A program made the position numbers and the translations under genes. The notes under the pieces are model-generated. The model was not told where the DNA came from and searched no databases. It saw only the letters and a list, made by a program, of their open reading frames with translations. Shown here piece after piece: positions 42,569 to 52,828 of a DNA stretch of 64,000 bases. The stretch is from Aquarana catesbeiana. Its lineage: Eukaryota; Chordata; Amphibia; Anura; Ranidae. The stretch lies in contig NC_133329.1 of NCBI RefSeq assembly GCF_042186555.1, positions 74,292,557 through 74,356,556 on the forward strand, read 5' to 3'. Position 1 is the stretch's first letter, and each line of letters starts with the position of its first letter.

Positions 42569-42676
42569 GCCACAGGTCCCATGAACAATCTAAGCGCGCT
42601 TGAGAGTGTGGTGCGCGTTAATGGGCAGGAGGTTGTAGCACTTCTTGACTCGGGAAGTGGGGTTACCCTGCTCTGA
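42569..42676 (+). pseudogene. Gypsy aspartic protease fragment
   Basis: Reads VRVNGQEVVALLDSGSGVTLL, with the DSG active site of retropepsins, after an ATGPMNNLSALESV linker. It follows gag across the Penelope-type insert in a different frame. A stop follows at once and RT is not found beyond, so the element is truncated by the next insertion near 42700. Confidence 0.75.
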
Positions 42677-43191
42677 TCGGACAGGTTTCAGGGAAATCCA
42701 GTAAAAAAATATAGTGCAGCGCTGAAGTTACTAATCAATTATCATAAATGTCCATAAATGAATGAAAAATCAGAGAGTGTCAACGGTGATGCAGGGTGCT
42801 TCATGCAAATCCAAAGTGCTCTTAAATCCGTGCTCCCCCTTCTTGCCAGTCAAACCGCTCACCTTGTTACAGGGACCCCTGAACTAACAGGAAGGTCTCA
42901 TAAGCATTCACCACTTAATAGTGGTCAGGGTAGTATCTTGACTGGAAAGCCGGAAACCTCTTCCTTAAAATGGCTTAAAAGTTTTCATCCATAATCACAT
43001 GAAATAAATAAAGAAATAATATAGTGCTCTCTGTATAACTAGAAAAATGATTCCTTTTATTAAAAGACAGGTACTCACATATGTAGCACTATATCCAGTG
43101 CTAGGAAATAAGGCGCATGTAATTTACAGGCGACAGTGAATGATAAGGAGGCTGCAGCGACATCTAAACGGGATAAAACCAATCCGCACGC

Positions 43192-43216
43192 GTATCGTCC
43201 AGCAGGACTTCCTCAG
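43192..43216 (-). ncRNA. Hammerhead-ribozyme-like core of Penelope element 1
   Basis: Minus strand CTGAGGA, then AGTCC-TGCT-GGAC forming a good stem II, then GATAC in place of GAAAC, then GCGTGCGG. It lies 3' of the GIY-YIG frame, where Penelope terminal repeats carry hammerheads. One core base deviates, so it may be inactive. Confidence 0.5.
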
Positions 43217-44052
43217 CGGTCTTAGGGTCCCTTACGTCTGGTCAGTGATTTATATAAAGCCCACTAATTCACTCATCTGTTGCAAATCAACTCCCGAGCG
43301 GTGACCGTCCAATCAGAACGCACCGCTTTGGAATAGGAAGTATAAAAAGCTAAGTGTTTATCCAGGTTGCCATAGTGATCGACGTCGTGATGACACGACG
43401 TCGGATCACCTGACTTCCTACATCACATAACACCTCCCTCCCGAGTTACAGGCAGGGCATCAAGCCGCTACAATAGGCTGACACTCAGGTTTAGGGAGTG
43501 ACTCGATACAGGTTTTAGACATGATCCCGTCGTCACCATGACGCAACGTCAGGTCACGTGATGGACTACGTCAGTGGGTGCCTCCTTCCCTAGACCAAAA
43601 TGGGGCTGGATTAGCTGTGATAGGGTGACACTTGGTCACCTGATCCTACCAGCCTTACTTCATCTGTATGAAACGTAAACAGAGGAAGAGGGCAGTAAGC
43701 AAAAACCCTCTATGTAACCCTGGAGACTAGGAGACGGGACGCTAATAGGACTGACAACACAGTACTTAACTAATCTCTCTCAGCTAGCATACTTAAAAAG
43801 TGGCAATGTTGTGCCTAATTAATCAGAAAACCAAATAGTACCGGGAAGAGATTCTAAAGAGGCAGCCAAAACTTAAGATTGAAAGTTAAAAATTAAAATT
43901 AATAAAACAAAAAACTATTTCTAAAAATTAATTAATAAAAGACCCTTCACTGCAGCCACCTTTCACAATACAGTCATCATCCATTATTCCAATAAATTGT
44001 TAACATTACTATAGCCAGCAGGCTAAACAATATAAAAAATATATAAAAATTA

Positions 44053-44646
44053 TTAACGGTCAGAAATAAAATAGTTCCAATCAAACTCGACATTGAGCCC
44101 CGTGGGTACTCCCACATGTGTCTCATACACCCAAAAAGACTCACGGCGGCTCAATTGTCTTATAAAATTACCCCCTCTCCAGTGGGGTGTGACCTTTTCC
44201 ACGCCCCAAAACTTTAATTTGGCAGGACTACGTTTGTGACATATTTTAAAATGTTTAGAGACATTATGTGAGTCTAACCCTTTTTTAATATTAGTAATAT
44301 GTTCTCCAATGTGGACATGCAGGGGTCGGGACGTTCTCCCCACATATTGTAAGCCGCATTCGCATTCCATAATGTATACCACCCCTGCCGTGGAACATGT
44401 AATGAAGTCTTTGATCTGGTAAACCTTCTTGGTAGCTGTAGCAATAAATTCTTTGCATTTTTTAATGTTCCCCCTAGGTTGTTTGCATGGTGGGCAATGC
44501 CCACATGCGTAGAAACCTGTCAGGATGTTGGATATCCTATTTTCAATCACGAGAGGTGGGTCAATGACCCCTAGGGCTAACTTATCTCTTAGGGATGGTG
44601 CCCTTTTGTACACAAACTGAGGACGTTCGGGGAGAAGGGGGGCCAA
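44053..44646 (-). pseudogene. Penelope GIY-YIG endonuclease domain (element 1)
   Basis: This domain nicks target DNA. A Cys cluster CGHCPPCKQPRG precedes VVYIMECECGLQYVGRTSRP, the GIY-YIG core with its catalytic Tyr and Arg, and HIGEHITNIKKG, followed by a helical end with GGNFIRQLSRRESFWVY. The open frame of 197 codons is a continuation of the RT protein; a one-base shift in a C-run near 44645 separates them. The upstream Cys motif is typical of Penelope proteins in animals. Confidence 0.9.
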
Positions 44647-44702
44647 GTGTTTTATCCTGTTTCAAAATAGGCCAGTACTTGCGAATGATCTTTTCGAATT
44701 TT

Positions 44703-46788
44703 TTATATTGAACATTGTAGTCCCAAAATAATTCTTATATTCCCTGATTTATCCTGTTTAACACTAGGCCCATTGGAAACAAGTGTCGTTCTATCCATTG
44801 TACGAACGGTCTCGATGTGTTTGGTAATGTCAGATTTATTGTATCCCTTTTGCACAAAACGAGCTGATAGAACTTCAGACTGTGCAAGGTATTCCTGCTC
44901 ATATGTGCAATTCCGCCTAATGCGTACAAACTGTCCCCTAGGAATGTTGCACAACCATTGTAAATGGTGGCAACTTCCTAGGGGAATGTACGCATTGCGA
45001 TCCGTGGGTTTAAAATGATTTTTTAACTCTAACTGATTATCTTTTATGTAAATATCAAGATCCAGGTACGTGACATGATCGTTACCCACATTCCAAGAGA
45101 GGACAATGTTTCTATTGTTCTCATCCAGTTTTTGCATGAAAACATCTAGATTGGATCTGTCACCCTCCCAAATCATAATAATATCATCGATGTACCATTG
45201 GTAACAGATGAGTTCAGGGGGTGTGTTCTTATAGATCACTTCTTCCTCCCAGTGTGCCATGAATAGGTTGGCAACACTGGGAGCAAAGCGGGCCCCCATC
45301 GCCACACCCCTTGTTTGGAGAAAAAAACGTCTGTTGTACCAAAAGTAGTTTTTAGCCAAACAAAATCTTAGGCAGTCTAAAATATAATTCTTATGTCTTC
45401 TGGTCAGGTCTGATGATCCAAAGGCCCACTGCACCGAAGTTAGTGTATCTTCGTGGCTAATGATCGTATATAAGGAACTAACGTCCGCCGTAATTAGCAC
45501 ACACGAAGATGAGAGGGGAAGAGACTCTAGAACGGTGGTTCTCAACCTGGGGGTCGGGACCCCCTCGGGGGTCGAATGATGATTTGCCAGGGGTCACTGA
45601 ATCCTGGGCTGTTCCTGAGGCCCGCACTGCTCTCCCAGCCTTTTTGTCCCTGGAGCCTGTGACCGCCCAGCTGGGCTGTTCCTGGAGCCTCTGGCCTCCC
45701 ACTCAGCCTCTACGCAGCCGCTCATTCAGTTCACGGCATGGCTGGGGGACAGAGATTAGAGGTCAGCTGACTGGTGAGGAATGTGAAGTGGAAGGGGCTG
45801 GAGGAGACCCTATCTCCTGATTTCAGAAAATGTGTCACTGTTACGAGACACCACAAAGACGGAGACACAGTGAGTAACACTACCTGTGATTATAGTTGCC
45901 ACTAAAAGTCCCCAGTACAGTTCTCAGATCAGCAGATGACCTTGATCAAGAGCACCCAAGTTGGCTGATCAGAACTCCCCCCAGCATTGCCACTCATCCC
46001 AACTACCCGCCATCACTGCCACTCATCCCAATCCCCCCACCCCCCCACCAAGGAGTAAGAGAAGGAATAAAAATAGAGAATACATGGAAGGGAGAGGAAA
46101 AGAGTGGGAGGAACAAGGAAAAAGGGAGAGAAAGAATAAGAGAAAGAACAAGAAAGACGTCTAGAGAGAGGGATGGGGAAAAAACAAGAAATTAGGATAG
46201 AGAAAGAAAGGAGAACAAAGAGAAAGAGTGGTACATCCTAAAATGTACCATAAGGGGTTTCAATACTGTACAAGTCGAAGGGACTCAGGGAGTGCTAAAT
46301 GTCCATTAGGAGCGCAAATTACTTGTCTTGCCTTGGGTGCTGACAACCCACGCTACGAAAATAATTTTACTGTTAGGGGTCCCCACAACTTGGGAAATTT
46401 TACCAAGGAGTCACGGCACTAGCAAGGTTGAGAACCACTGCTCTAGAATATGAATTATATGTTTAGTGTCTTTTACAAATGAGCGAGTTTTCATAACCAT
46501 AGGCTGGAGGAAAAAATCAATTTATTGACCTAGTCTAGAAGAGACTGAGTCAATCCCATTGACTATGGGGCGGCCAGGAGGATGGGTACTATTTTTATGA
46601 ATTTTGGGCAAAAAATATATAATTGGAGTGCGACAGAAAAAAGGATCTAAATAAGAAGCTTCTTTTAAGCTAAGGACTCCAATGTGTTTTCCTCTTTCAA
46701 CAAGATAATGTAACTCCTCTTTAAATTGAAGCATCGGGTCCTTAGTGAGTAAGACATACGTATTGTAATCACCCAACATATTTTCCAT
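44703..46788 (-). pseudogene. Penelope reverse transcriptase (element 1), split by a hAT MITE
   Basis: The polymerase. The N-terminal piece (46788-46449) has IIYFLPKIHKNSTHPPGRPI, the conserved block before the fingers. The core (45524-44703) has ITADVSSLYTIISH with a catalytic Asp, RFFLQTRGVAMGARFAPSVA, and CYQWYIDDIIMIWEG with the YIDD pair, followed by VTYLDLDIY and an Arg-rich thumb. A 908-bp hAT insert with CTCTAGAA duplications lies between them. The frame then shifts into the GIY-YIG domain. All catalytic Asp residues are kept. Confidence 0.9.
45533..46440. mobile_element. Non-autonomous hAT element in Penelope RT, 908 bp
   Basis: Ends GGTGGTTCTCAACCTGG and AAGGTTGAGAACCACTG are inverted and flanked by CTCTAGAA (45525-45532, 46441-46448). 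An 8-bp duplication is the hAT mark, and the termini resemble Charlie-type hATs. The interior is partly purine-rich (46055-46220) with no transposase. Confidence 0.9.
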
Positions 46789-46829
46789 TTAATTATTATA
46801 ATACGTATTATTCACAAGGGGGTATACGA

Positions 46830-48260
46830 AATCCTCCCTAAAAAAGCTTTCAACCGGGTTAAACATCAGGATAGACATGCTTTAATATTCAAGACCAAAA
46901 TCTGCAAACAGGACGATACAGCAAGGATTATCCTATGTTTTTCCAATGAGCACAACAACATAAGGAAAATCCTCACAAAACATTGGTCGATTCTGACCGA
47001 TGATCCTATTTTGGGGGACTTCCTTACTCCCAAACCCCAGATTACCTTTAGTAGGCAGGTTCCTTGGCTGATTTACTGACTCAAAGTGAATACAAGGGGA
47101 ATCAAAGACGCGACCCCTGCAAAACCTGGGGGACTTTCCCCTGTGGTTCTTGCTCTTTCTGTAAAGTCATTGGTAGGAGAACTTCTTTTTTATTACCAAA
47201 TGGCGAACGCTTCTGTCAGGAGACTAGTAGACCAGACTGTGTGGACTGCACAGAGATAACCCAAACGCATGTAAGTGAAAAAATAATAATTTATTAAAAT
47301 AGGTGATAATTCAGAGAATACAAACAGTGCAAAACCAACACAATAAACCCACTACAAACAATATATACAACAAGGGGCAATACCGGAATCACAGATGTCA
47401 GCCAGGCCAGGGTCATACACAGCGGGTCAGCAGGAACAAGGGATATACCAGAAACATAAACGTTTAGCCAAGCCAAGGTCATACACAGGAGATAATCAGC
47501 TGAACAAGCGTAGGTTAGGAGAGGGAGATAATGGATGGGATAGGATACAGGCTCAGGAGCAGGCTCAGGTTCAGGTTCAGATACAGGTTTACAGGATACA
47601 GGTTTACAGGATACGGGATACGGGCAAAGGGTCAGGGCACAAGGAAGAAAGATACCAAGGCAAGCCTATGAGGGCTTGCCGGGTATTTATAAGGCTGTAG
47701 TAATTGACCTTATGTTACAGCTAAGCGCAGAGGGTGCTGTTTGCTGCACACTGCTGGAGTGCACCCGCTGGTGGACACCGGTACTACGGCCCAAGGATGC
47801 AACAGTGCCACCAGCAGGAGAGACCTCTTACTGCAGGTCCCAGGTGTTGGAAGACACCCGCTGGTGGACACTGGTACTGCGATCCAAGAGACCGATAGCG
47901 CCACCAACGGGTAAACCCTCTCATGACAGCTTCCAACTTAAGCACTTCCCTAATTGCAAAACTCGGGGGGTGGTATATTTGGTACAATGCCGATGCGGGG
48001 CTTTCTATATTGGAAAGACCCGCCAAGAATTTGGACAACGTGTCAGTAAACATCTGCAGAGCATGCAGATTGGCAACCTGTAACTCCCCCTTGGCAGACA
48101 TGTAGCCAGGGGGCATGGATACAGAATACCATCTGTAAACTTTACGGTTGTGGACCGTATCCATGTCCCCATTAGAGGTGGGGACTGGAACAAAACCTTT
48201 TACAACGTGAAACACGATGGATCAGGCACTTAGATGCCACCACCCTACCAGGCCTTAACG
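46830..48260 (+). pseudogene. Penelope RT C-terminus and GIY-YIG endonuclease (element 2)
   Basis: 46860-47060 reads ILCFSNEHNNIRKILTKHW and ILGDFLTPKPQITFSRQ, the thumb-to-linker part of Penelope RT. After a shift, 47064-47212 gives RRDPCKTWGTFPCGSCSFC, the Cys motif. A 717-bp insert follows; across it the frame closes exactly and proceeds as KHFPNCKTRGVVYLVQCRCG and FYIGKTRQEFGQRVSKHL, the GIY-YIG core. Beyond 48083 other frames carry YRIPSVNFTVVDRIHVPIRGG and a C-terminal end with LDATTLPGLNEAESF. At least three frameshifts. Confidence 0.85.
47213..47929. mobile_element. Short DNA element in Penelope 2, 717 bp, CTT target duplication
   Basis: Ends CTGTCAGGAG and CTCATGACAG are inverted; CTT flanks both sides (47210-47212, 47930-47932). 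Removing the insert and one CTT restores the Penelope frame, so the ends are well supported. A 3-bp duplication suggests Harbinger. Near its right end is an imperfect tandem pair containing CACCCGCTGGTGGACAC (about 47763 and 47849). Confidence 0.7.
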
Positions 48261-49829
48261 AGGCAGAGAGCTTTAGGCCCTTCCTCGATGGCTTTAGTTC
48301 TGGAAAAACAGATTAAATACAACTTGACACATTTCCTCCCTTATGCTTTGTTGAATTCTCTCTCTCTCTCCCTTCTCTCATCTTTTTTTCTCTCCTGTTC
48401 GGTTTAACCAGCAGGTGAATAGCTGGAATGATGATGTCTATTGGGGTAATACATATATAGATATAATAATTTTTTCTTTTTCTTTTTGGAATTACATTTT
48501 GTGGATGAGATATGCTCTCTGGAATCACACTATGTAAATGAGATAAAAAATTCTTTTCTGTGATATTTGATTACAATATTGTTCTTTTGTTTATTTTCTT
48601 TTTTTCTTTTTATGACAAAATGGGTTTCCCATGTTAATCTCTGATTTCATCCACCCCGGTCTGTGGTCATATCGTGCACCCGGCACAGGGGGCCCCCACC
48701 TTTGGTTGGAGCCCATTTCTCCTCCCTTGCTGTTATAGGTGCCCACGGCGCCACTTATCAGTTTCTGGGTGGATTTTCCTGTGTCGGGGGTTTTTAGTTT
48801 CTCCCTTCCGAGGGCTTATTTCCCCCCCCCCCTGGGGTCTTCCCTCTGATGTCCCGGCTTTAGACTGGATACGGGTTATTTCCTTCTTACCCATCCAGTC
48901 TTACACTGAGATTGTCTTGATATTTTAAGATCACTACAATCTAAAGATAATTTCATAACTTATTGAATTTTTGCTCCATACTTAGGCAGGAACCACTTCC
49001 TTATTGTTTGGACAAGTCCCGTGTTGTGGAGAGATGGAGTGGAGGTCAATTGTACTTCCCTCGAATCTAATGTGGGACGTGATGGTATGGTGCTGTCAGC
49101 AATGAATGTTTCTTTTTCTTTTTTGGCTATAGATGATAAGGGGATAGGCGTGGCTAGATGCCGGGCCTTACTCCCCTTACGTCTTGCCGTTAACACACAC
49201 TGCCCTTGCGAGCGTAGCGGAGGAAATGACGTCACCGCTGTCATTTGATGCGGCGTCATTTCCCGACGCTCGCTGGGCAGTGCACGAGCATGGGCCTTAT
49301 AAGGAGAACGCCGGGAACCCCTGAGCCGCCAGCGTCATACTGACAACCCTTTCTCTGAGGATCAAGACAGCAGGGTGCTTTTATCTTTCGTTAAACTGAG
49401 GAACTATTCCCCATTTCTGGAGCCGGTTCTGTGGATCCTGGACGGCTTTCATGCTCAGATGTGGGAGAGACACATAGCAAGTTTGCGGTAAGCTGCAATC
49501 ATTTTTTTGACATATTGACTCATTTATGCATTTTTACTAGTTTGAGATTTGGTGTTTATTTTGGGGGTTTTCATGTGATCTTTTTCATGTGATTTTTTAA
49601 CCAACTCTCTCAATTGGTTAGAAGTGTAGAGTTGTTGTATACTCTTGAACCACTTAAAACCCCTGATTTTTACTCTGGGGAAGGTTCCCTTTATGTTCTT
49701 CAGGGGACCCCCCCCTTTTTTTTTTTTTTATTCTCTGTTCAGCCCTCATTATTTAATATTTTTTAGTTATACAATCTTTTATTTTTGCATTTTCCATTTT
49801 TCATTTTTTTCTTTTTCTTTTTTTACATA
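48261..49829 (+). other. 3' non-coding region of Penelope element 2
   Basis: No coding frame. T-rich runs alternate with a CG-rich block at 49185-49330 (GAGCGTAGCGGAGGAAATGACG and its near-complement downstream), a likely promoter-like part of the terminal repeat. Confidence 0.5.
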
Positions 49830-49964
49830 CCGTATTTATCGGCGTATAACACGCACCGGCGTATAACACGCACCCCAATTTAGGAGGGAATTTTAGGGAA
49901 AAAAAAACTTTTAGGAGGGAAGTTGAAGGGAAAAAAACTTACATTTAAATGCCCATCATTGCAG

Positions 49965-50390
49965 CCTTCTCAGTGCAGCCTTGCCCCAGTGCAGCCATGT
50001 CAGTGCAGCCTTGTCAGTGCAGCCTTCCCCAGTGCAGCCTTGTCAGTGCAGCCTTGTCAGTGCAGCCATGTCAGTGCAGCCTTCCCCAGTGCAGCCTTGT
50101 CAGTGCAGCCATGTCAGTGCAGCCATATCAGTGCAGCCATGTCAGTGCAGCCTTCTCAGTGCAGCCTTCCCCAGTGCAGCCTTGTCAGTGCAGCCTTGTC
50201 AGTGCAGCCTTGTCAGTGCAGCCTTGTCAGTGCAGCCTTCTCAGTGCAGCCTTCTCAGTGCAGCCTTCCCCAGTGCAGCCTTCTCAGTGCAGCCTTCTCA
50301 GTGCAGCCTTCTCAGTGCAGCCTTCTCAGTGCAGCCTTGCCCCAGTGCAGCCTTGCCCCAGTGCAGCCTTGCCCCAGTGCAGCCTTCGAT
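49965..50390 (+). repeat. 14-15-bp minisatellite, about 30 copies
   Basis: Unit GTCAGTGCAGCCTT with variants TCTCAGTGCAGCC and CCCCAGTGCAGCC. Frames of 160-190 codons rich in Gln, Cys, Ser across it are artefacts. Confidence 0.9.
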
Positions 50391-50415
50391 CCCCTGTCCC
50401 TGCTTGCTGGGCTTC

Positions 50416-50830
50416 AAAATCGCGGATCGTGATTTGAAAATGGCGCCGCCGGCGCCGAAATACACAGAGCCGGTCCTCGGCTCTTTCCGGCGGCTCTCGT
50501 TTACTTTCGGTTTCACTCGTAGCCCCGAGCGGAGCTATCCGAACCTACTCTGATAGCTCCGCTCGGGGCTACGAGTGAAACCGAAAGTAAACGAGAGCCG
50601 CCGGCGCCGAAATACACAGAGCCGGTCCTCGGCTCTTTCCGGCGGCTCTCGTTTACTTTCGGTTTCACTCGTAGCCCCGAGCGGAGCTATCCGAGTAGGT
50701 TCGGATAGCTCCGCTCGGGGCTACGAGTGAAACCGAAAGTAAACGAGAGCCGCCGGAAAGAGCCGAGGACAGGCTCTGTGTATTTCGGCGCCGGCGGCGC
50801 CATTTTCAAATCGCGGTCGGCGATTTTGTT
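50416..50830. repeat. Nested palindrome, arms over 100 bp
   Basis: Four alternating copies, forward and reverse, of one CG-rich block (TTTACTTTCGGTTTCACTCG, TAGCCCCGAGCGGAGCTATC): forward 50457-50543, reverse 50549-50607, forward 50607-50695, reverse 50698-50790. The outer arms also pair (AAAATGGCGCCGCCGGCGCC). The whole can fold as one large cruciform. Confidence 0.85.
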
Positions 50831-50935
50831 ATTTTGACAGGTCGGGATCGCAGGGGATCGGTGTATAACACGCACCTGCGACTTTCCCCTGATTTTAAGG
50901 GGAAAAAAGTGCGTGTTATACGCCGATAAATACGG

Positions 50936-51527
50936 TACATTTTTTGTCAGTAATGTGGAACGTATAGATATGGCTCCACATTGGAATTAGGTGTGTTCAT
51001 ATATTTTTCATCTCCATTCCATAACTTATTTTTCTAAAAATTCTTTTTAGGGTTGGGACTCCCTATTTTCATCCGGAGTCGTGCAAATTTTGTTTCCTTG
51101 TATTTGAAGTATTATTCATCACATACCTCCTGATTGGAACAGCGCAAAAATTCCTGCATTTCATGTAAGGTTTTTGGTCGTTTTTTTTTTTCCTTCCTAT
51201 ATGTTTACCACTTGCTATGTGTCCTTTCCATAGATTCCACAATACCGTCCTTCTCAATCTAGTCTAGCGGTTTGCCGCTTTTCTCAATTTGGCGCCTCTT
51301 TTTGGATTCTAATATCTGTTTTTTTTTTTTGCATGATTAAAGACCTATACGGATCGGGTGAATATCTGATGATCCATTGGAAACCTTTATGTCAATCACT
51401 ATTTTGTGAGGTGTTTTTTTTTTTTTTTTTTGTATTTCAGCATAGATTTTGTATATATGCTATGAAAAAAATATATGTATATTTATATTACATTTTGTGC
51501 CTTTCAGATAATGGCAAAAATGTATCC
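50936..51527 (+). other. Penelope element 2 terminal region, T-rich
   Basis: Continuation of the 3' region after the MITE. No frame or RNA gene seen before the hammerhead-like core. Confidence 0.45.
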
Positions 51528-51562
51528 CTGAAGAAGATTACTAAAGTTAATTATTTCGAAAC
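51528..51562 (+). ncRNA. Hammerhead-ribozyme-like core of Penelope element 2
   Basis: CTGAAGA (51528) and GAAAC (51558) match the two core boxes, followed by GCGTTGG. The interval AGATTACTAAAGTTAATTATTTC gives only a poor stem II. Placement downstream of GIY-YIG mirrors element 1. Confidence 0.4.
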
Positions 51563-51741
51563 GCGTTGGATTTAATAATTTTTTGTCATTTCTGTTACAC
51601 ATCACAATTGTACTTGTCTGTGCACATGTTTTTTTGTATAAATTTGTCTTTTTAAATTTTTGTATAAATAAAAATTTATTCTTTCTTTTAATTCTTTGCT
51701 AATAATTTTGCCCTTAAAACCCCATCTACACGAGGTTCTTT

Positions 51742-52645
51742 TTGAAGTATTGGGATGCCTGCCTTTAAACGCACATGAACTGTAATGGCATCCCAGTATT
51801 AGTATTGGATTCAAAACTCATTTGGCCCACCCTTTGCAGCTATAACAGCTTCAACTCTTCTTGTCCACAAGGTTTAGGAGTGTGTCTATGGGAATGTTTG
51901 ACCATTCTTCCAAGTGCATTTGTGAGGTCAGGCACTGATGTTGGACAAGAAGGCCTGACCTACAGTCTCCTCTCTAATTCATCCCCAAGGTGTTCTGTTG
52001 TGTTGAGGTCAGGACTCTGTGCAGGCCAGTCAAGTTCCTCCACCCCAAACTCCCTCATCCATGTCTTTATGGACCTTGCTTTGTGAACTGGTCCAAATGA
52101 TTTGGTGGAGGGGGGATTAGGATGTGGGGTTGTTTTTCAGGGGTTGGCCTTGACCTCTTAGTTCCAGTTAAGGGAACTCTTAAGGCGTCAGCACAACAAG
52201 ACATTTTGGACAATTTCATGCTCCCAACTTTGTGGGAACAGTTTGGGGAAAGCCGCTTCCTGTTCCAACATGACTGCACACCAGTGCACAAAACAAGGTC
52301 CATAAAGACATGGATAAGCAAGTTTGGGGTGGAGAAACTTGACTGGCCTGCACAGAGTCCTGGCTTCAACCCGATAGAATACCCTTTGGCTGAATTAGAG
52401 TAGAGACTGCAAGCCAGGCCTTCTCATCCAACATCAGTGCCTGGCCTCACAAATGCACTTCTGGAAGGATGATTAAACATTCCCATAGACACACTAAACC
52501 TTGTGGACAGCTTTCCCAGAAGCTGTTCTAGCTGCAAAGGGTGGGACAAATCAAATTTTAACCCTACGGACTAAAACTGGGCTGGCATTAAAGTTCATGT
52601 GTGTGTAAAGGCAGGCATCCCAATACTTTTGGCTAAATAGTGTAT
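51742..52645 (+). mobile_element. Fold-back Tc1-type element, arms about 340 bp
   Basis: The left arm (51742-52085) is the inverse of the right arm (52300-52640): AGTATTGGGATGCCTGCCTT against AAGGCAGGCATCCCAATACT, and so on inward. Each arm includes the C-terminal coding part of a Tc1 transposase, so the left arm carries it in antisense. Right end TTTTGGCTAAATAGTGTAT is typical of these elements; the left tip is missing. Confidence 0.8.
52090..52403 (+). pseudogene. Tc1-type transposase fragment
   Basis: Catalytic C-terminal part only: MWGCFSGVGLDLLVPVKGT, FQHDCTPVHKTRSIKTW with the second catalytic Asp, and DWPAQSPGFNPIEYPLAELE with the Glu. The N-terminal DNA-binding domain and first Asp are absent. 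The Asp-Leu of the usual SPDLNPIE is changed to GF. Non-functional; a different Tc1 family from that at 24928. Confidence 0.85.
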
Positions 52646-52828
52646 CTGGAAAAGACTTACAATGGTGGTGGAAGCCTCCTGCACATAACTACTACATTTA
52701 GCCATAGTTATAGGACCTGGGAGATGAGACAACTTCTCTACATGAAGTAACATGGTTGGGCTTTGAACCCAGACCCTCAGAGATACTAAGCAGAAGTTCT
52801 AACCTCTAAGTCACGGAGCTGCCACGTG
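52640..52828 (-). mobile_element. tRNA-derived SINE
   Basis: Minus strand shows a pol III box A-like TGACTTAGAGG (52803-52813) and box B-like GGGTTCAAAGCC (52759-52770), spaced as in a tRNA. The head could start near 52828 and the body runs to about 52645. The sequence next to box A (GGCAGCTCCG) resembles tRNA-SINE heads of vertebrates. Tail and target duplication not identified. Confidence 0.65.

Larger units (their letters stand above)
42700..46805 (-). mobile_element. Penelope-like element 1, minus strand
   Basis: From right to left: RT N-terminal part (46788-46449), a hAT insertion (45533-46440), RT core (45524-44703), GIY-YIG domain (44646-44053), then a 3' region with a hammerhead-like core (43192-43216). 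Penelope-like elements pair a telomerase-like RT with a GIY-YIG endonuclease. The 5' end is cut near 46805 where element 2 begins in the other direction. The left boundary is approximate, set where Gypsy protease ends. Confidence 0.85.
49830..50935. mobile_element. MITE with CCGTATTTATCGGCG ends, 1106 bp
   Basis: Inverted ends CCGTATTTATCGGCGTATAA and its complement at 50935 are flanked by TA, extending to TACAT on both sides. The sequence GTATAACACGCAC recurs inside each end. It contains a 14-15-bp minisatellite and a large palindrome. No transposase; superfamily uncertain (TA target would suggest Tc1/mariner). Confidence 0.75.
46806..51700 (+). mobile_element. Penelope-like element 2, plus strand, 5' truncated
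   Basis: It begins within the C-terminal end of RT, so the palm is missing, and continues through a Cys motif and GIY-YIG domain to about 48250, then a long 3' region with a hammerhead-like core at 51528. Its protein differs clearly from that of element 1. Two DNA elements interrupt it (47213-47929 and 49830-50935). It abuts element 1 head to head near 46805. The right end is approximate. Confidence 0.75.

Noticed and set aside
42525..42690. Link between the Gypsy protease and element 1 as one pol gene
   Set aside because: The Penelope RT is on the opposite strand and of another class; Gypsy RT is not present.
49923..50553. Frames of 160-190 codons with repeated Gln-Cys-Ser
   Set aside because: By-products of the 14-15-bp minisatellite inside a MITE.
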